DNA of 64,000 bases from Toxorhynchites rutilus septentrionalis (taxonomy: Eukaryota > Arthropoda > Insecta > Diptera > Culicidae), in contig NC_073746.1 of assembly GCF_029784135.1 (NCBI RefSeq), forward strand, positions 160,571,108-160,635,107, read 5' to 3'. The notes under the pieces are model-generated. The model made no database searches. It saw only the letters and a program-made list of their open reading frames with translations, and was not told the DNA's origin. How positions within the stretch are numbered: position 1 is the first letter of the stretch; every line of letters begins with the position of its first letter. Below, one piece after another: positions 45,549 to 58,085 of the stretch. The translations under genes and the position numbers were made by a program.

Positions 45549-46056
45549 CTTCGAGAACCTAACCATCGACCGGAAGGTGAAGAACGGCAAAAATGGATGC
45601 TCCGTCAGTGAAAAAAATCACAAGCGCGTAGGTAAGCAGTTTAGACGTGATCCGAGAAGTTCGGTCCGGGATGTCGCCAATAAGCTGAATTTGTCAAGTT
45701 CATTCGTCCAGCGGACCAAGCAGCGGGAGGGCCTGCGTACATACAAGGTTCAGAAGGCTCCTAACCGCGACGAAAGGCAAAACATGGTGGGGAAGACGCG
45801 AGCTCGGAAGCTGTACACCGAAATGCTGACGAAGCCGCATTGCCTGGTAATGGACGACGAAATCTACGTCAAAGCGGACTTTCGTCAGCTGCCGGGCCTG
45901 TCGTTTTTTTCCGCAAAGGACAAATTCAGCGTTCCGGAGGAGATTCGCAAGCAGAAACTATCCAAGTTTGCCAAAAAGTATATGGTGTGGCAAGCGATCT
46001 GCTCTTGCGGAAAGCGGAGCGCCCCCTTCGTGATGACCGGCACGGTAAACGGGCAG
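45549..46056 (+). pseudogene. ITmD37E transposase, internal fragment
   Basis: Begins abruptly at YFENLTIDRKVKNGKNG and runs to TGTVNGQ, where similarity to the 58.7-kb copy ends at 46056. It includes the HTH region (SVRDVANKLNLSSSFVQR), LVMDDEIYVKADF with the first catalytic Asp, and KKYMVWQAICSCGKRS. Both ends, the terminal repeats and the last two catalytic residues are absent. Its frame is intact across positions where the 58.7-kb copy has a stop and a frameshift, so it is an independent copy. Confidence 0.9.
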
Positions 46057-46840
46057 TCTCTTCCTTTAAGCATCTTCTCTGGTTGGATAGTACAAGTGCG
46101 AATGCTCCAAACGTCCTTTTCACTGATACCTGACACAAATGAATAGCAAATACAACATTGGTCACTACGCATAGTTCAGAATGAGAATCGAAGTTATGGC
46201 TCTACATCCAGCGCTCTGAGCGGGTATTCTAGTGTAGAGATACGAATTTCGGACGTTTTTCCGAGCTCCGTAAAAATAAAACAAAGAATATTTTTACTAT
46301 CCATTACATCATTATTTGTTAATTTATTTTTTAACAATAAAACAAAATTGAACAGAGAAAAAATATTCATAACTAGAATAATTAAAAGCTGATGAAGAGA
46401 GGGGTTTCAAAAAAAGTTGTGCCATGGCGTACACGCCAGCTCTTCTGGTTATCTGAAACTAAAAAATCGAACGGATTCTGAATCAGTAATCTTCAACATC
46501 TTTGTTTCATAAAATGGCGGCCGTTTAAAAAAAAATGCAATTTAAAACGGTTTTTTCTTACGTTTCACGATTTTTTAAAAATATTAAAATTTAAAAAATT
46601 CTGTTATATTATTTAAGTCGCTTGTTTATACCTTCGGATATTGTTATATATAATGCTATAATGCTGTGAAATTTTCGAAACAACTGCTTAGTAGAATAAT
46701 CTTTGAAATAATCGTATGACGCAATTTATTTCATGTCAATGCATTGGAAATTTACCTCGAACGCTCTTCCGGTGGCCTTTTTCGCAATTGACATAGACTC
46801 GGCTACAGTTGATTATATACATGTTACATCAGCACCATTA
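46057..46840. other. AT-rich sequence, possible MITE edge
   Basis: 'gggtattctagtgtagag' at 46213 and 'atttcggacgttttt' repeat a motif at 35160-35215 and 62225-62310 (there inverted). No gene or clear second end. Confidence 0.35.
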
Positions 46841-47957
46841 TTCCACATCTCATAACTACATCAATATATCTTTGGCACCGAATGGAAACAACAACAATGA
46901 CAACACTTGCAAGTATCAAATATCATGCTACATGTTATTTAGTTTTGCCTCAAAGCAATCGCACCTCTAGGCTTCGTTTGTACAACGTAAACCAAGCACC
47001 AAACAAGCGTTCGCCATAGCATGCATATAGAGCCATACATTGGTGGCTTGAAGCGACTGACAATATCAACACTTCTCATCATTTTGCGCTATTCTCAAAA
47101 GAAACGCTTTTGTTAATATTACTGGCCTCAAAAAAAGTTGCATTACTTTCTCATGCTCGAGATAAGCGCAGCTGTCACCCTTAGTGGAGGAAGTTTTGCT
47201 ACTGGCAAGCAAAACCTAATGCAAAATTTCAGAACAACATTTACTTTATTGGTGACTAAACAAGCGAAATAAACTCTTTTTGTTAATAACAACCTCAAAA
47301 ACAGTAGCAATGCTTCATTATGATCAATATTAGCGCAAATGCAATCCTAGTTGAAGGCAGTTTTGCGACTGGCACGCGAACCCAAATAACTTATAACATT
47401 CCAGTAAGACATTGAAGATGCTTGGTATTCCCCAAACAATTTTTTGGCGCACAACCTTAACGTCTGCTTCGCCATGACGTCAGTTTAATGCATCGATGCA
47501 TTTTCAAAGGCACCAAAGAAGCCGTTTACATTTTCGACCGACGCGCCGAAATCGCCTATTTTGCTGTTGTTCGATGCGGTGTCGCGAAGGCTCGGTTCAG
47601 TGCGAACGCTTTTCACTACACAAACATCGCGTGCATCATTAGATGACGCTTGCTCGAAATTTCATTGCCTTCGGCAATGCGTTCGTTTTTTGCAGGGCTA
47701 GAGCCAGCCTTCCTCTTCTTCTGGAAAATGGAAACGCCTACAGTTTTCATGAAATTTAATCATTTACAAACCAGGGGATTCTAATGTATAGCATATTAAA
47801 CAAATCTTAAGGAATTTCCGATTCGTTTAGTATGTAAATCGCTAAAATCCGTTCACGGCAAAAATAGTTATTAACGTTAACTTTATTTCATAAAAACGTG
47901 ACCTGTTTTCTGATTTGGCACCCTTAATGAAAGACGTAGTTCTACGTCAAAAATTTA
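46841..47957 (-). mobile_element. GACGTAG element, ~1.1 kb
   Basis: The left end in minus orientation is at 47957 (TTTTTGACGTAGAACTACGTC read inward). The body is the inverted relative of 12800-13870, including the paired ~150-bp units at 47160-47260 ('gctactggcaagcaaaacc') and 47320-47400 ('gcgactggcacgcgaaccc'). The right end is not clear. The middle (47440-47690) is less AT-rich and shares little with the 12.8-kb copy. Confidence 0.6.
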
Positions 47958-48594
47958 AATTTTTTTAGAGGTTCATGCGATAGAGAGATGCATACAGATT
48001 GTAATCATATAAATTCGACAAGAATCGGTTCAGTAGAACTTGAGATATCGTGTACGCCAGTTTGAAAACAACTAGTTTCGAGAAAACGCGTTAGAAGTTC
48101 ATTGTAATGGCCGTACCAAGTTAAATACCGCATCACTAAAATGGCTCTAACTCGGTAAATAATAGGATTTTCGATAAGTCCTTTCTAGGGTATATTATTG
48201 AATGCCTAAGCTACAAAATTATGAAGAAACAAAAAAAATGTTTTTCAAATTTCTAGACCAGAATACTGCCTTAAGCTGAAGATTGAACACTGATTGATTT
48301 ATATCTATTTCAGCAGCAATTGAACCTCGGTATTGTAGCCATTACTTTCATCCATGGCATCAGATGATGATGACGTATTAGTTGTCGACATATGCGTTAT
48401 TATTAAGTCGACATATCCGTTTACTGGTTTCTGTAAGGAAACCCTAAAATTATCGAATGCATCAGTGCAATTTTGACAATTACTTTATTCCAGGATCGTT
48501 ATTTACTGCCATTGAGAATATCTGATCGAGGGTCATTTCGTTACTTGTCAACTTGTGTAATCCTGAGCGATTTATGTGAATGTGCGTGCAGATC
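47958..48594. other. No gene recognised
   Basis: AT-rich, unassigned. Confidence 0.3.
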
Positions 48595-48607
48595 TTGCTC
48601 TATTGTT

Positions 48608-49030
48608 TTTTTTCCCAAAATATATATTTTATTAAGGCACATGTGGCGTTAGCCTGACGGGGCCGGGAGTCCAATATTTTGACAATTTTTGTCTTACAAC
48701 TATGTTAGTAAAATGTAACCGATTACTCGCGGTTGGCTCGAGGTTAGTATTACAAAGATCTCATAATTGGGATGTTGCAGTCTCCAGTACTATGTATGTG
48801 TGGCTGACACGGGATACTTCCTATTGGAGTGTAACTGACCATTGATCAGCGACGCCCCCCTAGTCTGTACCTCATATCACTCGAGGAATCCAGGGTAGAA
48901 TGGTCACTGGGCGGTACAATCTTCAGCTCGTGTAGAGTTGCCATGAGCGGTACAACCTTTGGCTCTTGTTGAATGATCAGTGGCCTGCACAACCTTCGAC
49001 CTGTGTATCTGTAAAGAGTATGTGTATGTA
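48608..49030 (-). repeat. Retroposon copy 3
   Basis: Flanked by an imperfect 13-bp duplication TTGCTCTATTGTT / TTGCTCTTTTGTT (48595-48607, 49031-49043). The 3' poly(A) is at the left. The same 5' edge (TACATACACATACTC on the minus strand) as copy 1 defines a unit of about 420 bp. Confidence 0.85.
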
Positions 49031-49736
49031 TTGCTCTTTTGTTGTTTCCGCTTGAATCACTGATTTGCGTTGCCATTTCGGAATAACTTCAGAAAAAAAC
49101 TGACTTCAGATTAAGCAAAGTACTGTCTCAAAAAAATATTACACTTGCGAAAAATTTGGATTTTATTTTCGTAGTAATTTATTGTACCGTCGATGGGGGT
49201 GAAATAAGGTCAGAAAAGGTAGTTTTCGACCTTTTTGTTGAATAAATATCGTAAATTAGAATAAAGCACTATTCAGATTACGTAGAAATGTTCTTTAATG
49301 ATAAATAATCGTAAGTCTTCAAGGAATTGTTGAATAATATTATTTTTTCACTTAATCACGATTAAATTGACCCAATCTCACCCCTTAGAAAGGGGGACAA
49401 TGAGTAAAAGTAGCGAATATTACTTTCTATTGAGAATTGTGTTTAGAAATCAATTTCTTAATAATTTCAGGATAATTTAACAACATGTAAGTGTCTTGAA
49501 TGATTATTTGAGTTACGAAAATAGTGTCAATCCACCTAGAAGTGCGATGGAAATGTTTATATACAGCCATTCTATGTCAAACCGATATAGTGGTTCTCAG
49601 TTTTTTGGTGAAAAGTGTTAAATTTTTTATCTTAATCGCAAAACATTAGACCCGTATTTTTATCATTAGGATGTTCGTTTTCATTTTAGGGTTGCCCAAA
49701 AAATTATTTTATTCCCATTTTTTTTCAAAAATGACT

Positions 49737-50488
49737 TTTGACGTAGAACTACGTCTTTCAGGAAGGGTGCCAAATCAGAAAATAGGTCATGTTTTTATGA
49801 AATAAAGATAACGTTAATAACTATTTTCACTGTGAACGAATTCTCATGATTTGCATACCAATCGAATCGAAAATTCTCCAAGATTTGTTTGATATGCTAT
49901 ACATTACAATTTCGTAATCTCTCAACGGTTCAAATTCATTAAAACTGGAGGAACTTCCTTTTTTACCACAAATTTGTTCTGCCTATTTGTGTGCTAACCC
50001 TACCCGTACTTCGAGTGCTTATAACTCGAACATTTCCTAGTAGATCAGAAAGATGTTTGCATCAATTGATAGGAAATATTTCTACGCGTTTATCACAATT
50101 AATAAAATGTTTTTTTTTATGAGATGAACAATTGAATAACTGTAAAATGTCAAGCGTTATCTAAACGCCCTAACTGCCAAGTGTTGATTGGCCCGATTTA
50201 CGGTTTCCCCAACACAGATTTCAAAATCGGTGTACCTGTGGAAATCCGCTTTGCAAATATACATGCAAGTCGGGGGTATTTTTGTTCCCACCGAGCTGTG
50301 TTTCAAATATTTTATCATATCAAACGTAAAAGAACGTTCATCAAATTTATTTGTAAGAACATAATCTATTACAAAATGCATTACAAATGCATTCTAATAT
50401 CATATCCGAAGTGGTAAACAGGTGGATTGCATAATATAATTGCATAGTTCTACGTTGAAAATGTGCGGTCTGGTCCAAGATACAACCC
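49737..50488 (+). mobile_element. GACGTAG element, compact copy (~750 bp)
   Basis: Left TTTTGACGTAGAACTACGTC (49737). Right TAGTTCTACGTTG (50446) and dyad GCGGTCTGGTCC..ATACAACC at 50464-50487. The left ~170 bp match 409-576; the middle matches 7990-8110; it has one 96-bp-type unit (50200-50290). Flanks are foldback sequence on both sides. No stem-loop or protein is left. Confidence 0.7.
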
Positions 50489-52576
50489 CTTACATTTTTT
50501 TTAATTCATAACTTTAGAACTACTTAACGATTCGGATGATCTACATATCAAATTAAATTTTCATTTCAGGGTGGTCCGAATGATAATTTTTTTCTCATTT
50601 TATTTCCCTAAAATTTCTTTTTTTAAAAACTTTGGAACTACTACACCGATTTAGATGATTGACATGTCACATTGAAGCCAATTAGCTTTTTTGAAAAATA
50701 TTATACTTGCAGAAATTTAGGATTTCTTGTAATTATTGATAGTATTTTTTATAGTTTAAATTGTCTCGGTACGCTATATTTTTTCTGTTTTTTCTTGAAA
50801 GCTAAAAGATTTTTAGTTAACATGTCCAAAATTCAGAGCTGCGTTATTTTGTGTTATTGAGTTATTAATTTTCAAAATTAAACAATGGTCCGAAAAATAA
50901 TTTCTCATTTTTTTTTTCCAAAAATGCCTTTTTTTAAATTTCATAACTTTTAATTTACCGGGCTGATTCAGATGATCGATATACCAAATTGAAGTCACAT
51001 GTATTTCATGTGGCTTCAATTTGGTACACATGCACACATGCATATAAATTGGATTCTAGTCGCATATATGTTGTCCAGTCGCATAGGAATATTAAATGAA
51101 AATTGATGAAACTTTACAAGATCATTCGAAAACTAAAAAACACCTCTGTGATATTCGGATACGCTATGTAAAAAACCTCAGCTTGCAAACAAAATCTGTT
51201 TTTTTAAGTGTTATATTTTTCAAACTGAACTGGCTTTAATTTAATATATCTATCATCTAAATTGGTCCAGTAGTTCAAAAGTTATGAATTTTTGAAAAAG
51301 GTCATTTTTGAAAATAAAGGGGCAAAAGTTGATTTTTCGGACCACCATAAAATGGAAATGATGGAAAAAATAAAAAATACGAGTCTAATATTTTACGATG
51401 AGGAATAAAAATACCAATTTTAATGAAAATCTGACAATCACTATATCGGTTTGGCATGGAATTCAATTTTGTGCTTGACCCATTCTCACCCCCACTTAGT
51501 GTAAATAAGAGATTATTTCGAAAATATTGACATTCGAATGGGAAAAAATTATGTTCAAAATCAGTAATGACTCATCTGGCAATACTTTAAAGAATAATTC
51601 TATCAATATTTACAATATTAGTAGTTCTGTATAATGCTGGGCATGAGATTTTTTCTGAGGTTATTTGATGGCTATTAACACATCAAACTTTGATGAATTA
51701 TTAAATAATAACTATTTGCACTAAAGTTAAGTATTATGCATTGGAAGTTGTGGAGATATGTCTCCTATTAAACGGCTCACAGCTTTCAAATATATTCGCA
51801 ATATTCGCCAAGATATTACTAATACAGGTCTGACTCGATTATATATAATCAAAATTTCACTTTCAACGTTAATTTTCGAATCCAATACATATTCGAATCA
51901 CAAAAAAAGCTATTTTTCTATTAATGTTTGACATTCATACATTAATGAAAAAATTGTTTTCTTGAGATTCGATTATGAATTTGATGATTTGATTTATGAT
52001 GATTTGAAAATAATTGTTGAAAAAAATGGTCGAGTATATATAATCGAGTCCAACCTGTAGTAACTTTCTCCATTTTTGACCCAATTTCATCCCGATCGAC
52101 GGTATTTGATTTTTACAGTTAACGTGGTTTCGGGACCAAGAGCGCTATATTTTTTATATTTTTCATTGAAGGCTGAGGTTTTTATACACAACATCCAAAA
52201 TTCAGATATGTGTTTTTTTCCGTTTTTGAATTATGATTTTTCAAATTTAACCGATGACTCGAAAAATAATTTTTCCCCTTTTCACCATACATTACTTTTT
52301 TTCAAAAAAATCTCAACTTTTGAATCAATAAACCGAATATTCCTATGTGACTAGACTAGACCTATGCGATTAAAATTCAATCTTCCCGCAAGTCTGATAT
52401 TTTTCCAAAGAAGGTTGGCTCATTGGTTTCGATTTAATATATCGATCATCTAAATCGGTTTAGTGGTTCAAATGTTATGAGTTTTTTGCAAAATGTCATT
52501 TTTGGATAAAAGCGGAAGAATGACTTTGAAAAATCATATTTCAAAAACGGAAAAAATAGCATCTCTAATATCGAGA

Positions 52577-52612
52577 TTATCCCATTTATTTATTTTAGGC
52601 TCATTAGCATTT
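52577..52612 (-). repeat. SINE 3' fragment (Feilai-like)
   Basis: 'tatcccatttatttattt' and 'ggctcattagcattt' match 18664-18698, the 3' end of the SINE at 18644. Only about 35 bp remain. Confidence 0.55.
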
Positions 52613-53124
52613 GACTAATATCGAGATATGTTATGAAAAATCTTTCGTTTTCAAGAAAAAACATAAAAAATATAGCGCCCTCTAGTCCAAAGCCATGAAA
52701 ACAATACAAAACGACAATTACAAATTGCAAAAATAAAATCCATTTTTTTCGCAAGCTCAATAATTTGTTTATAAAAAGCTACTTCATTGGCTTCAATTTG
52801 ATATATCGATCATCTAAATCGGTTCAGTGGTTCAATAGTTATGAATTTTTGAAAAAAAAGGCATTTCTGGGAAAAAGTGGAAAACATTGATTTTACGGAT
52901 TTTCAAAGTTCAAAGGAATAATTAATTGAATTTTTTTTTCTCTGAAAGACAAATTAATTATATGTATTTTGATACTAAAGCTTGTTTTGTACCTTCGTCT
53001 TCTAGTTGAATTTATTCATTAACCTTACTAAAACAGAGACACAATAAAGTAATATAAGTTACGTTTCTGAGTTCTTTATTATGCTTATATACAACGTACA
53101 ATTTTGAAAGTAAAAATATCATTA

Positions 53125-53835
53125 TATCGAAGATACCCTGTAAATGGATTTCTGTCTGTCTGTCTTTCTGATTCTTATGGACTCGGAAATTACTGCACCG
53201 ATCGACGTGAAAATTTGTATGTAGGGGTTTTTGGGGCCGGAGAAGGTTCTTATGATAGTTCGAGACCCCTCCCCCTCTTTAAGGGCGGACTGCCATACAA
53301 TTTTTTGCATAACTCGAGAAATAATAGTGCAAATGGAACCAAAATTGGAATTTGAGGATTTTACAGTTTAATAAATGTTCCTATGATGGTATGACACCCC
53401 TCTTTTCTTTGGAGGGGGAGGGGGATCCCATGAAAATATCACACATATTTCAATCAACCGTATTCGAATCAAACATTGAAAATTTTGACAACTGAAATTT
53501 TTCGGAAAACACTGAAGGGAAATGCGAAAATTCAGAAAATTGATTTCCCATATGTTCTACAATTACATAGTGATAAGCATTGTTAGTCCATTTGATGTTT
53601 GATGTCTATATAAATAAAAATTGGTCGCCAAGTGTATTGGTAAGCGCAAAACTCGAGAAAGGAATCGTCCGATTTGAGCTGTCTTTATTTTATTATACTT
53701 TTATATCAAACATGTGTTCCATGAACGAAGAAACATGTTATTTGCAAGTGATTGAAGAATCTCGAACGAAAATTGTGAATATTATAACGACGAGTTTTGG
53801 TAGAAGTAATAAGAAATTTATAGCGCTGGAGTAAA
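53125..53835 (+). mobile_element. Helitron 5' fragment
   Basis: (CTGT)n, 'gactcggaaattactgcacc', 'gtaggggtttttggggcc' and 'gagacccctccccctc' match 7540-7700 and 28405-28440. A second 5'-like block 'aactcgagaaaggaatcgtc' follows at 53650, as in the two complete copies. The 3' terminus is missing; the next element starts near 53840. Confidence 0.7.
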
Positions 53836-53869
53836 GTAGAGTAGAGTTTTTAAAGGGCCTTTCTCAAGG

Positions 53870-53907
53870 CTAGAGACGAATGAACTGAAAAAGTTTAAAG
53901 TCTCTAT
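53870..53907 (+). repeat. Short hairpin motif (copy 4)
   Basis: CTAGAGACGAATGAACTGAA, then AAGTTTAAAGTCTCTATA. The stem AGAGAC/GTCTCT keeps pairing although it differs from AGAGGC/GCCTCT in the other copies, a compensatory change. Preceded by 'gggcctttctcaaggc', which is another small dyad. Confidence 0.55.
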
Positions 53908-53934
53908 AATATAATACCTACCTTCCTTCAATGG

Positions 53935-54754
53935 ATCCACTGGCTTCGGTGTTTTCAATGAAAATTTGAGCGCCTTCCGTAAACTGCAGGAACCTTGTTC
54001 CGTTTATGTTGCTGAGCTGGCAGCAATCGACTTCGCATTGGGGATGATCTCCAACAAGCCTGCAGACCATTACTTCATTTTCTCGGATAGTCTCAGTTCG
54101 CTTGAGGCTCTCCAGTCGATGAAAACTAGTAGGCACCCATCTCATTTCCTCACAAAAGTGAGGCAGCAGATGAGTGCACTGCTCGAAAGATCTTATAAGT
54201 TAACCTTTGTTTGGGTCCCCTCTCATTGCTCAATTCCTGGCAATGAGAAGGCGGACACACTCGCAAAGGTGGGTGCCCAGGAAGGCGAATTGTTTGATAG
54301 ACAGATTTCATACGATTAATTTTTCCAATTACTGCGTCAGAGTTCCCTCTTGAGTTGGCAAACCGATTGGGACACTGGAAGTCTTGGGCGGTGGTTATAT
54401 TCAATTATTCCAAAGGTTTCTTCGAGATCGTGGTTCAAAGGTTTGGACGTAAGTCGTGACTTCATTCGTGTAATGAGTAGACTTATGTCCAACCACTACT
54501 CGCTAGATGTGCATCTCCACAGAATAAATCTTGTTCAAAGCAACGTCTGTCGGTGTGGAAACGGTTACGATGACATCGATCACGCAGTTTGGCAATGTAC
54601 GGATAATTACGCAGCCAGAGAGTACCTTTTGAATGCCCTTGAGGTCCATGGAAGACAACCCTATGTTCCTGTTAGAGACGTGTTAGGAACTCGCGACATC
54701 TGCTATATGCAGTTGATCTATATGTTTGTGAAACGGTCTAGTATAAGTATTTAA
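53935..54754 (+). pseudogene. Non-LTR retrotransposon RNase H and C-terminal domain
   Basis: The frame starts in NGSTGFGVFNENLSAF and has the RNase H1 landmarks VAELAAIDFAL (Glu), FSDSLSSLEAL (Asp) and VPSHCSIPGNEKADTLAK (His..Asp). It degrades the RNA strand of the RNA-DNA hybrid. A TAA at 54317-54319 interrupts the frame; the same frame then continues with WLYSIIPKVSSRSW and a Cys/His motif CRCGNGYDDIDHAVWQC, ending at 54754. RNase H plus this tail fits I, LOA or R1-type LINEs of mosquitoes. The RT is absent (5' truncated). Confidence 0.85.
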
Positions 54755-55033
54755 TGCTTTTGTGTTTTTCTTTTTCGTTATTAGGTTGTTTGTCTTGTCC
54801 CCCCATCTCACCGTCGCCCACCCTCGACAGATAGTCGAACACCAGATGTTATCCCTGGTCATTATGCACAATGCTACAGTGCGTGCGGCAACTCTCGGTT
54901 GAGACAACGATACCTCATATCCATATCCCTAACCTGACCCGTCCCTCAAAAATGTTGAATTAAACCTTGAATTAGCGGCTCCGCAAAGCTTATGCGATTG
55001 AGCCTTACAAATAAATGAATTGGAAAAAAAAAA
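54755..55033 (+). repeat. LINE 3' UTR with A-rich end
   Basis: Continues from the RNase H pseudogene to 'acaaataaatgaattgg' and an A-run at 55024-55033, a plausible retrotransposon 3' end. The minisatellite arm begins within a few bases. Confidence 0.6.
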
Positions 55034-56086
55034 TTCACCCGAATGTAACAAATACCCGAACGCGACAGCTACCTGAATGTAACACCATCCGAATTGACAC
55101 TTACCCGAATGTGACATCCACCCGAATGCAACAATTACCCGAATGTGACAATCACCCGAATGTAACATTTACCCGAACGCGACAGTTATCTGGATGTAGC
55201 AATTACACGAATGTAACATCTACCCGAATGCGTGACTTACCCGAAAAAAGGATATATTCGAATAATACGCAAATTTTATTATTAGGAAGTATTCGTTAAA
55301 TTCTGATTTCTGATGAGTGATCATATGTGTCTTGTACGTTCATTTCCATCCAAAAAATCTCGTATTTTTCGTGGGTAGTGCAATTTGAGAAATAGCGGCG
55401 TTAGATAAAATCCTTTTCAAATTAATAATAAGTGAGAGAATGCAGTTTTTATAACGTATTATGAAATTAATCTATTCATATGGCTGACGCAGCCCGTTCA
55501 CTTAAAAGAAAGCTGACAATATTGGTACAAACGTATTACGGCACTGAAGTGCGATTTTTGATGTGAATTTATTTTTTCGTGATAAAGTTTATTCTGAGAC
55601 TGTAATGGGAGCGAGGAGGGGGAGTGAGCTATTCAACGAGGATGAGGAACCGAGGCGGCTTATGCCGGCATGGTGATGCAATCTGGATTGGTTGTCGACC
55701 GTAATGTACTAGGTAAACGTATGCCGTCCGGCGCCGGCTAACGCTCGGTAGGACCTAACTAAAGGATTGTCTCCTATGTTTCAAACAAATCGGGCAATCG
55801 GTGGAACACAGGTTTGCTTGAGAGAGACCGCCGCTTCCGACGGTGTATCGGCGGCCGACTCGGATTGCGCCACATCGGCGGCTTGGTGCCGCCTCGGTTC
55901 CTTATCCTCGTTAATTGGGGACTTCGCCCCCATTACATTGACCTTAGAATCAATTTCATCACGAAATAATAAATTCATCAGCAGTTACGGCGCGTTGTGT
56001 GTATGTTGGTCGTTCTGTTGTCAATCATATCAATAAAAAAACAATTTGATAATTACTTTCTGAATGATATATCCTAAAACATGATA

Positions 56087-57390
56087 TAGGGTTGGGGAAA
56101 AAGAAATGTCGTATTCCTGATCGAAATTTGACGCTTTATTTAACATACTTAAAATTATCCAATTTATGTCAAATATGCGCCGTTTTGTTCGCAAACTTGT
56201 TGCCATTTAGAAGACAACTTCATTATCTCCCCTTTATAAAACTAACCCCCCCCCCTCCCTCCTTCTTATTTGCAAAAAACTCAGACAGCCAGTTTTCGCA
56301 AGCCTCTTTTGAGGCCAACTTAGTATCACCAAGAGCGTTTTGCATGGACTGGAAGAGATGATAATCACTTGGAGCCTATACGGACTATACGGTGGGTGCA
56401 ATAGGACATCTCATCCGAGCTCCTGTAGCTTTTGGCGGGTCATCAAAGATGTGTGAGGCCTAGCGTTGTCCTGGTGGAAAACAGCACCATTCTTATTGAT
56501 CATTTCTGGCCGCTTCTGGTCAATCGCCTGCTTCAAACGGTCAAGCTGCTCACAGTAGAGAACCGAGTTGAGGGTCTGGCCATAGTTGAGCAGCTCATTG
56601 TAGATGATTGCCTTCCAATCCCACCAAACACACACCAAAACCTTCCTGGCCGTCAATCCGGTCTTGACGATGGTTTGGGCCGGCTCACCGCGCTTCGACC
56701 ACGACTTTTTTCGCTTTAGGTTGTCGTACGTGATCCACCTTCCATCAACAGTCACCATCTTCTTCAAAAATGGGTCGAGTTCGTTCCGTTTCAGCAGTGC
56801 ATCGCAGGCGTTGATTCGGTCTAAAAGATTTTTTCGTGTGGCACCCATACATCCAGTTTTTTTTGGAATCCAATCTTCTGCAAATGGTTCCAAACGGTTT
56901 TATGGTCTACACCCAGTTCCTGGACAATCGAGCGAGTGCTCACATGCCGGTCTACTCGGATGATTTCAACGATTTTATCGATTTCCACGACGATTGGCCT
57001 ACCAGTACGAAGTTTATCTTCGACAGCCACTACACCAGAACGAAATCGATCAAACCAACGCTGTGCTGTGCGAATCGTTACAGTATCGGGTCCATAAATT
57101 ACACGAATTCTTTCGGCCGCCTTCATTGCAGTTTTACCTCGCAGGTAGTAAAAACGTAAACTATGGCGAATTTCTTGCATGGTGGACTCCATCTTTGACG
57201 CGCTATAACATGAGACTGAAAAGGACAATCACAACACTGTCAAAACGTCAAAATGTCAAAACACTTGTAGCACAGATTGTCGTCTTTAAATAGCCGTATA
57301 GTATGACCCAATGCGATAAGTACAACACAAGATATGTTTAAGTGTCGCCATATATTGACAATATACGAAATTTCTTTTTCCCCAACCCAA
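56087..57390 (-). mobile_element. mariner transposon, copy 3 (different family)
   Basis: Terminal repeats close to GGGTTGGGGAAAAAGAAAT on both sides (left 56089, right inverted at 57388), TA next to each end. About 1.3 kb. A direct repeat TATATCCTAAAACAT lies immediately outside both ends (56068-56082 and 57391-57406). Its transposase resembles copies 1 and 2 in protein but the ends are unrelated. Confidence 0.85.
56340..57195 (-). pseudogene. mariner transposase (copy 3), broken
   Basis: Begins MESTMQEIRHSLRFYYLRG at 57192; HTHs KAAERIRVIYGPDTV and STRSIVQELGVDHKTVWNHL; linker WVPH. The frame shifts near 56830, then KKMVTVDGRWITYDN (first Asp kept, motif changed from GDEKW) and HQDNARPH (second Asp). 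TGA follows ELG at about 56411, where related copies have Trp, and the third Asp region (HPPYSP then YRLQV) is scrambled by further indels. Not functional. Confidence 0.88.
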
Positions 57391-57533
57391 TATATCCTAA
57401 AACATAAACCTACATCACATTCTTTGCATTCGTATCTACTTTCTGTAACAATGTTTGTGAAAGACTGGCGAGGGCGTATATATGCGCCTTTCGTAGTGAA
57501 AAGGTTTAAATTACCTGCTTAATTTTAGAAATA

Positions 57534-58085
57534 CAGTAAAACCTGTTTTTGTGCGGTTTTTTTTGTGCGATTTTTTTGTGCGAATTTCTGTTCTTGTGCG
57601 GTTTTTTTGTGCGTTTTTTTTTCGTGTGGTGTATTAAAAGAAGCATATTTGACGAAGTTATCGTCCATTTAGTTTCTTCGATGGTTTATATGCATTTCAG
57701 TGCGAAAAAAGCATATTTGCGTGTCAATTATCCACTTCTGAAATCATTTCCCTCCTCTCATCAAATGCTTTAAGTTTTTCCAAGTTTTTGCATAACATGA
57801 TTTCTAGCAGCAACACGTTTCGACATGCAATTAAAACAAAACAGCCACGCGCAATCGAAGAGGCAAACTGTCCCATCGCAAAGCAAGGAAACAAAAGGAA
57901 ATTGAACGGTGAATGGCGTGGATTTGAGTTATTTTCTTGGGGAAAACTTTTTTTATGCGGTCCCTATCTACCGCACATACCGTATATATCGTACCGAACA
58001 CGATTTTTTAAAGCTGCTGGTGATTATTTTTCATGCGTCTTTTTTTTGTGCGGTCCCTATCCCCCGCACAAAATAGGTTTGCCTG
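57534..58085. mobile_element. pogo-like MITE, 552 bp
   Basis: Inverted ends CAGTAAAACCTGTTTTTGTG and (inverted) CAGGCAAACCTATTTTGTGC, with TA at 57532-57533 and 58086-58087. Subterminal GTGCGGTTTTTT repeats at 57550-57615 and GTGCGGTCCCTATC at 57955 and 58049. CAGTAAAACC starts with TA duplication are typical of pogo-type Tc1/mariner MITEs. No coding potential. Confidence 0.85.

Larger units (their letters stand above)
49190..52960. repeat. Large foldback region
   Basis: Inverted pairs: 'caaaccgatatagtggtt' (49577) with the complement of 'cactatatcggtttggca' (51437); 'ataactttagaactactt' (50510) with 'agtagttcaaaagttatg' (51268). The unit 'cgatcatctaaatcggtt' and its complement recur at about 50530, 50650, 50965 (inverted) and 51250, 52445, 52807 (direct). 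Mixed tandem and inverted order suggests repeated growth of a foldback element. Interrupted by the GACGTAG element at 49737-50488. No coding sequence. Confidence 0.65.

Noticed and set aside
46212..48270. One foldback element spanning both sides of the 47-kb GACGTAG copy
   Set aside because: The left end is clear, but the supposed right end (near 48265) matches only loosely, so the pairing is not convincing.
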